From positions 1 through 45,375 of the forward strand of contig CANPXG010000014.1 in the NCBI GenBank assembly GCA_947585795.1: DNA of 45,375 bases, read 5' to 3'. A program made the position numbers and the translations under genes. This document shows, one piece after another, positions 40,781 through 45,375 of the stretch. Source of the stretch: an uncultured Clostridia bacterium. Its GTDB lineage: Bacteria; Bacillota; Clostridia; UBA1381. How positions within the stretch are numbered: position 1 is the stretch's first letter; every line of letters begins with the position of its first letter. The notes under the pieces are model-generated. The model was not told the DNA's origin and did no database searches. It saw only the letters and a list, made by a program, of their open reading frames with translations.

Positions 40781-42559
40781 ATGAGCTTAAAGAGGATAAT
40801 ATCCGCGCTTCTCGGCGCGTCGATGCTTTTTGCCGCGTCGGCGGGCGCGGCGCTTGCCGATGACGGTCTGTTTTACGAAAAGTACGACATGACCAAGGTA
40901 AAGCCTGACAAGACCGACGGCGTTGTAAAAGAGGTCGAGGTGCCCGACGGCGACTACACCGTTACCGTAACGACGGGTGGTAAGACCGAAACGAAAGCGA
41001 ATGTTTACATAAACGGCGGTGAACGCGTGAGAGCGTACACGCTCGAGGCGGGTAAGACGCAGGAAAACGAGCAGCCCGTAGTGCCGAAGGACGGCAAAAT
41101 TACCGTGCAGGTCATAGGTGAAAACCCGAACGTGACGGAGATCGAGATAGAGCAGCTTCCCGCGAGAGAGGAAAAGGGTGAAAAGCCCACGGTATATTTG
41201 GCGGGTGACTCGACGGCGCAGACGTATGTTTACGAAAACGTGTACCCGCAGACGGGTTGGGGACAGGTGTTCGCCGATTATTTCACGGACGGCGTTATAA
41301 TAGAAAACCGTTCTATGGGCGGCAGAAGTGCGAAGAGCTACAATAACGACGGACGTCTTGACAGAATACTGACCGAAATGCACCCCGGCGATTACGTGTT
41401 CATTCAGTTTGGTATTAACGACGGCGACGTGAATAAGCCCGAGCGTTATATAAGCGTCGAGGATTATAAAAAGCTCATAACCGACAAGTATATAGGTGAG
41501 ATCGAGAAGCGCGGCGGTATACCCGTGCTTATGACAGCGTCGGCTGCCGCGTGGTGGGACGATGAAAAGGGTAATTTTATGGAGTCCCGTCAGGACTACG
41601 CCGATCCGACGAGAGATTTGGCGAAGGAAACGGGCTGCGCGTTTGTGGACGCGAACAGGTTCGTGACGGACACGTGGAACAGTATGGAAAAGGACGATGT
41701 GCTGTCCGGTTACTTCATCTGTGAGCCGCTTGAGAGTAAGGCGTATCCGACGGGTACGAACGATACGACGCATTTAAAGGAAAAGGGCGCAAGAAGAATG
41801 GCGAAGCTTATCGCGGACGATTTGGAAAAGGACGTGCCCGAGCTTTATAAGTATGTAAAGAAGGATATTGCGTTTACAGATATGGACGGTCACTGGTCAG
41901 AAGAGGTCGTAACGAGGCTTGCCAATGATTTTGTCGTGCAGGGCGACGGTAACGGTAAATTCAATCCCGAGGACAGCGTTACGCGCGGGGAGTTTTTGAA
42001 GATGGCGATGGACGCCTGCGGCATAGTCGGTCACGCGTACCGCGAGGGTGAGTGTCCGGGCGCGAAGCAGGAGGATTGGTTCTGCTATTATGTTCAGGGC
42101 GCGCTCGATAAGGGGCTTATTCCCGCCGCGATGCTGGAGGGCGCGAATGTGACGACTGAGGTTATTACAAAGACGCTTGCCGAGGCGACGGAGGACAGCG
42201 AAGCCGTTACAGCCGAAATCACAAAATATACTCTCACTCCGACTAACGAGCCGCCGTTTGTGCCGGAGGATCAGGCGTTCGGCGGCAATAAGAACATAAC
42301 GCGTGAGGAAATGGCGGCGCTTATGATGAGCTGCATGAGCTATAAGCTGAAAAATTCGGACAGCGGCGATATGTCGGGAAATAATTACGGCGATGCGTTC
42401 ACCGACGCGTCGGATATAGATCCGTCTTACGCCAACGCCGTTGAAGCGGCTTACGCGAACGGCTTTGTAAGCGGTATGGGTGACGGCACGTTCGCGCCGA
42501 AGGCGGAGCTTACGCGCGCCGAGGCGGCGGTAGTCGTTGACAGAATGATGAATAAGTAA
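40781..42559 (+). CDS. SLH-anchored SGNH/GDSL esterase (rhamnogalacturonan acetylesterase-like)
   Basis: 592 residues from ATG 40781 (AAGGAG at 8 nt). Signal peptide (about 1-26, ending AGAALA). A small beta domain (about 35-130) is followed by the SGNH esterase: YLAGDSTAQTY with nucleophile Ser, GWGQVFADYF, NRSMGGRSAKSY, FIQFGINDGD and the Asp/His pair in NDTTHLKEKGARRMA. This pattern fits the CE12 rhamnogalacturonan acetylesterase group. From about 365 come SLH modules (FTDMDGHWSEEVVTRLA ... FNPEDSVTRGEFLKMA; last FTDASD...VSGMGDGTFAPKAELTRAEA) that bind cell-wall polymer. It likely deacetylates pectin or other glycans at the cell surface. Confidence 0.88.
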   Translation: MSLKRIISALLGASMLFAASAGAALADDGLFYEKYDMTKVKPDKTDGVVKEVEVPDGDYTVTVTTGGKTETKANVYINGGERVRAYTLEAGKTQENEQPVVPKDGKITVQVIGENPNVTEIEIEQLPAREEKGEKPTVYLAGDSTAQTYVYENVYPQTGWGQVFADYFTDGVIIENRSMGGRSAKSYNNDGRLDRILTEMHPGDYVFIQFGINDGDVNKPERYISVEDYKKLITDKYIGEIEKRGGIPVLMTASAAAWWDDEKGNFMESRQDYADPTRDLAKETGCAFVDANRFVTDTWNSMEKDDVLSGYFICEPLESKAYPTGTNDTTHLKEKGARRMAKLIADDLEKDVPELYKYVKKDIAFTDMDGHWSEEVVTRLANDFVVQGDGNGKFNPEDSVTRGEFLKMAMDACGIVGHAYREGECPGAKQEDWFCYYVQGALDKGLIPAAMLEGANVTTEVITKTLAEATEDSEAVTAEITKYTLTPTNEPPFVPEDQAFGGNKNITREEMAALMMSCMSYKLKNSDSGDMSGNNYGDAFTDASDIDPSYANAVEAAYANGFVSGMGDGTFAPKAELTRAEAAVVVDRMMNK

Positions 42560-42590
42560 AATATGACGATCCGAAAGGAGCATATACGTA

Positions 42591-43265
42591 ATGAAATTAA
42601 AAGTAACTTTGACCGCGCTCGTGCTCGCCGCGGCTGTGCCGATCACGGCGCAGGCGGCAAGCTTTACGGATATAAGCGGTCATTGGGCTGAGGACATAAT
42701 AAACAAGCTTGCCTCCGCCGGAATTGTAAGCGGCGTGTCGGACACGGAGTTTAACCCCGACGGAACGGTGACGCGCGCGGAGTTTCTGCGAATGGCGATG
42801 GAAGCGGGCGGTATAGAGGTCGTTCCGTACCGCGAGGGCGAGTGCCTTGACGTGTCGGGAAACGAATGGTACGCGTCTTATGTGCAGAGCGCTCTCGACA
42901 AGGGACTTATTCCCGAGGGAATGATAACGGGTTATTCGGTATCGGACGACGGTGAAAAGGTGACGGTAAGCGGAGCGTTTAACGGCGCGTCGCCGATCAA
43001 GCGTGAGGAGATGGCGTACCTTACTCAAACGGTGTACCAGTACGGTCTTGGCAGGGGCGGCGTAAATGAGCTTTCGCTGCCTATGGATCTTTTGTTTAAC
43101 GATGTAAGTCAAATATCCGTTTGGGCGATCGACGGCGTGAAGCACGCGTACGCAAACGAGTTGGTTTTCGGTATGGATGACGGAAATTTTGCTCCGCAAA
43201 GTACCGCGACGAGGGCGCAGGCTTCGTCAATTATAAATAATCTCATAACGAGGCGGGGAGTGTAA
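42591..43265 (+). CDS. SLH-domain protein
   Basis: 224 residues. Signal peptide (1-22, ending AQAA). The mature part is only SLH modules: FTDISGHWAEDIINKLA ... FNPDGTVTRAEFLRMAME, a middle one with YREGEC and SYVQSALDKGLIPEGMI, and FNDVSQ...VFGMDDGNFAPQSTATRAQA. The middle segment closely parallels the C-terminal part of the upstream esterase (YREGEC..., YVQGALDKGLIP), so the two are paralogous modules. It is 31 nt downstream of the esterase with AAAGGAG. It probably sits in the S-layer or wall; no catalytic domain. Confidence 0.88.
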   Translation: MKLKVTLTALVLAAAVPITAQAASFTDISGHWAEDIINKLASAGIVSGVSDTEFNPDGTVTRAEFLRMAMEAGGIEVVPYREGECLDVSGNEWYASYVQSALDKGLIPEGMITGYSVSDDGEKVTVSGAFNGASPIKREEMAYLTQTVYQYGLGRGGVNELSLPMDLLFNDVSQISVWAIDGVKHAYANELVFGMDDGNFAPQSTATRAQASSIINNLITRRGV

Positions 43266-43268
43266 CAG

Positions 43269-43367
43269 ATGAGTAAAAGAACGATAAGAATCATATGCCT
43301 TGTAACAGCGATTGCGATGGTAGTTCCGATTTGTATCGGAATCGTGTCAATGTTTATGGCGCATTGA
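43269..43367 (+). CDS. 32-residue single-helix membrane peptide
   Basis: Read directly from sequence: it starts MSKRTIRIICLV and ends SMFMAH. A basic N-terminus is followed by one hydrophobic helix (about 8-29), so N-in topology is likely. It starts 3 nt after the SLH gene stop and ends 15 nt before the next gene, in an operon-like position. Similar tiny MSKxTIKI-type membrane peptides are common in Clostridia, but no function is known to me. Confidence 0.65.
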   Translation: MSKRTIRIICLVTAIAMVVPICIGIVSMFMAH

Positions 43368-43382
43368 CGGGAAAAATATATT

Positions 43383-44921
43383 ATGAATAAGGTAAGAAAT
43401 ACTGTATACCACGTGTTGTTCGTCATGTTTGCGGTATGCTTCACGTTTGTTGTTTTTAACGCGCTTTTCCGCAATACCGAGCACGCCGCGCCGCGTCTTG
43501 TAATCACGGCGCTTGCGTGTATGACCGCGCTTTGCGTGGTATATTTTCTCTTAAATAAGTATCGGGCGGCGGTGTGTAAACATTATAAAATCATTCTTAT
43601 CATATTCGCGGCAGTAATGTTTACGGTGCAGGTGATTTTGGGTAACGCGCTCGAATGTAAAGAACTTATGTTTGACGTTGGGGCGGTAAATAACGGTGCG
43701 GCCGAATGGGTGGAAACGGGTACGTTTGAAAGTCTGTATGATTATTATTACTCTTTCCCAAACAATCTCGGCGCGATGGCTTTTTTGTATGTGTTTTTTA
43801 AGGCGGCGTCGCTGTTTGGAATAACACATTATTTTTATGTGGCTGTGTTTGTGACAAGCCTGATGCTTACGGCGGCGATGGTTATTGTGTCGCTTATATG
43901 TAAAAAGCTGTCAGGTTCGGTCGATGCTGTGTTCGCGTTGGTGCTGTTTGCTATGAGCCCGCAGTATTACGTTATGGGCGCTTCGGTGTATACGGATACC
44001 TTGTCGATGTTGTTTCCGGTACTGATTTTCTACTTATATTTAGTGTCAAAAGAAAAGACGGGTTGGAAAAAGACAGTAACATATCTTCTTATGGGACTTG
44101 CGGCTGCCGTCGGGGGACTTAATAAGCTTACGGTGCTTATTATGGTTATCGCCGTAACGGTCGATATGTGTCTTAGTGAGAATAAGAGAGATACGGTTAA
44201 GGCCGTCATATGCGCCGTGGCGGTTATTGCGGCTGTGACGGCATCGTTTAATCTGTATATGTACTCCGTTCATCTCGATCGGGAAACGGCGAGGGAACAA
44301 AATACTCCGCTATTGCATTGGGTAATGATGGGGCTTAAGGATAAGGGTTATTACAATCCGAGCGACTATGAGCTTACACGCAGTCTTGGCAGTGAGGAGC
44401 GTAACAGAGTTATTTTGGATGAAATAGGAAAACGTATTGACGGTAAGGGCTTCGTGGGAATGTATAAGCTTATACGCGACAAATCAGCTATTGACTTCGG
44501 AGATGGCACATACTCAATTTCCGATATGACGCATTTTACGCCTGTAAAAGAAACCGCCTTGCGCGAGTGGGTGGTGGAAGGCGGCCGGAATTATGATAAG
44601 TACAGTATGTTTGCGACCGCAGTGCACATGTCCGTCATGATTTTAATGCTTTTCGCGGCGTATTGCTTCGCATTTAATAAGTATAAAGAAAAACGCGCCG
44701 CGCTGTTTGTCCCGTATTTGGCACTTTTGGGAGATTGGATGTTTTTGATGCTGTGGGAAACAAACAGCAGGTATTTTTCAAATTTTGCGCCGGTAATATT
44801 TGTCTGCGCCGTTTCGGGAATGAGTGCGATGATGAGGTCGTTTTTGCTGATTGAATCGGATAAAAATTCAGTGAAAGGGAAAAAGAAAAATAATTCGAAA
44901 AAAAATAAAAAAAAGGCTTGA
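43383..44921 (+). CDS. GT-C-type membrane glycosyltransferase-like protein
   Basis: 512 residues with about 11-12 membrane helices. After helix 3 an acidic loop MFDVGAVNNGA (Asp98) and YDYYYSFPNNLG resembles the first-loop acidic site of PMT/ArnT-like, GT39-related enzymes that use lipid-linked sugars. A large extracytoplasmic loop lies at about 300-405. The C-terminal tail is strongly basic (KGKKKNNSKKNKKKA). It likely transfers a sugar to a cell-envelope acceptor. Base composition is more AT-rich than upstream genes. The rrn promoter overlaps its stop codon. Confidence 0.78.
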   Translation: MNKVRNTVYHVLFVMFAVCFTFVVFNALFRNTEHAAPRLVITALACMTALCVVYFLLNKYRAAVCKHYKIILIIFAAVMFTVQVILGNALECKELMFDVGAVNNGAAEWVETGTFESLYDYYYSFPNNLGAMAFLYVFFKAASLFGITHYFYVAVFVTSLMLTAAMVIVSLICKKLSGSVDAVFALVLFAMSPQYYVMGASVYTDTLSMLFPVLIFYLYLVSKEKTGWKKTVTYLLMGLAAAVGGLNKLTVLIMVIAVTVDMCLSENKRDTVKAVICAVAVIAAVTASFNLYMYSVHLDRETAREQNTPLLHWVMMGLKDKGYYNPSDYELTRSLGSEERNRVILDEIGKRIDGKGFVGMYKLIRDKSAIDFGDGTYSISDMTHFTPVKETALREWVVEGGRNYDKYSMFATAVHMSVMILMLFAAYCFAFNKYKEKRAALFVPYLALLGDWMFLMLWETNSRYFSNFAPVIFVCAVSGMSAMMRSFLLIESDKNSVKGKKKNNSKKNKKKA

Positions 44922-44946
44922 CAAGGCAATTTTTACGTGATAAAAT
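44918..44946 (+). promoter_or_regulatory. rRNA operon promoter
   Basis: TTGACA (44918-44923), 17 nt, TAAAAT (44941-44946). The -35 box contains the TGA stop of the preceding gene. Confidence 0.8.
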
Positions 44947-45340
44947 AAGTAAGCTGTCGCAAGAGAGCGAGATGTACATTGAAAGATAGATAGTGCAAGC
45001 ATTTACGAAGTAAATGCCTGAGCGAAGCTCGGAGCGTTTATGAAGTAAATATTAACCAAGTCAAAAGAATTTGAGTTTTTTTATGACAGTAAACGGATAA
45101 TAGAAATTAACGTAATGTCAGAGTTAGTTTTAGGAGCTAACGGAAACGAACTTTTAACTCTCTGAGGAGAGTTTTAGGAATTGATTTACAAGGCGTTTTG
45201 CTTGTCATGTGCGTATAGATTTCGTATTACAAGGAGATAAGCGGAGCAATACTTGATGTATTGCGAGCATTATCGACGAAGAAATACGGAAGAATAGGCG
45301 TGCAGGACAAGTAAACAAGACGCAGTAAAGCAATTCAGAA
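44947..45340 (+). promoter_or_regulatory. 16S rRNA 5' leader
   Basis: About 390 nt without a gene. A boxA-like sequence TGTACATTGAAAGAT begins at 44973, comparable to the B. subtilis-type antitermination boxA. Small hairpins follow: CATTTAC/GTAAATG (45000-45016) and GAGC/GCTC. A long imperfect helix pairs 45193-45228 (GCGTTTTG, CTTGTC, CGTATT) with 45283-45323 (AATACG, GACAAG, CAAGACGC), enclosing GCAATAC/GTATTGC. This helix probably guides processing before the mature 16S end. Confidence 0.6.
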
Positions 45341-45375
45341 TTTAAACGAGAGTTTGATCCTGGCTCAGGACGAAC
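45341..45375 (+). rRNA. rrs: 16S rRNA, 5' end (partial)
   Basis: The universal 16S start AGAGTTTGATCCTGGCTCAG is present from 45349, followed by GACGAAC. The gene runs off the window; the mature 5' end is estimated near 45341 by comparison with Firmicute 16S genes. Confidence 0.97.

Overview
The window looks like chromosomal DNA of an anaerobic, Gram-positive Firmicute of class Clostridia. The signs are the YggS/SepF/YlmH/DivIVA division cluster, RicT, a T-box leader, S-layer homology (SLH) proteins, the cobalt-early (anaerobic) cobalamin route, sigma-A promoters with 17-bp spacers, and frequent GTG/TTG starts. The genus cannot be named from this sequence alone. The last bases are the 5' end of a 16S rRNA gene.

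Layout. 1-420: three short tandem minus-strand transcription units (promoter plus intrinsic terminator, no ORF). 417-2766: birA (-) and mreB/mbl (+), divergent. 2767-4400: a 1.6-kb degenerate tandem-repeat array that contains a second copy of the last 59 codons of mreB. 4429-6768: fabZ, trmN6, rsmI and a small membrane protein. 6817-8211: a tiny Cys-rich membrane protein and a patatin-like lipase. 8304-12023: division cluster (HlyD-like, yggS, sepF, ylmH, divIVA) with a consensus promoter inside yggS. 12050-15078 (-): glyS, mscL, larC. 15079-15491: a DnaA-box cluster and the radA promoter. 15492-20597: radA, a two-TM protein, ricT, ferredoxin and a clostripain-family lipoprotein that has lost both catalytic residues. 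20628-21737: membrane acyltransferase. 21745-23047: an isoleucine T-box leader, then about 1 kb of palindromic elements. 23048-40699: ileS, followed after 7 nt by a 17-gene cobalamin operon. 40781-44921: an SLH-anchored SGNH esterase, a free-standing SLH paralogue, a 32-residue membrane peptide and a GT-C-type membrane protein. 44918-45375: rrn promoter, leader and 16S start.

Function. The cobalamin genes cover most steps from the cobalt-precorrin-4 region through corrin ring completion (CbiD, F, G, H, J, ET, C), a,c-amidation (CbiA), adenosylation (CobO), remaining amidations (CbiP), aminopropanol arm attachment (CobD, CbiB) and nucleotide-loop assembly (CobU, CobT, CobS, phosphatase). Cobaltochelatase, uroporphyrinogen methyltransferase and CbiL are not in the window. 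No cobalamin riboswitch was seen before cbiD, so the operon may be read through from ileS and its T-box.

The most unusual features are the mreB-tail copy in the repeat array (all six differences synonymous), the three small-RNA-like units, a strand-polar 11-mer GGGACA(C/G)TAAA repeated ten times in the cobalamin genes in all reading frames, the pseudo-clostripain, and the T-box lying 1 kb from its gene.
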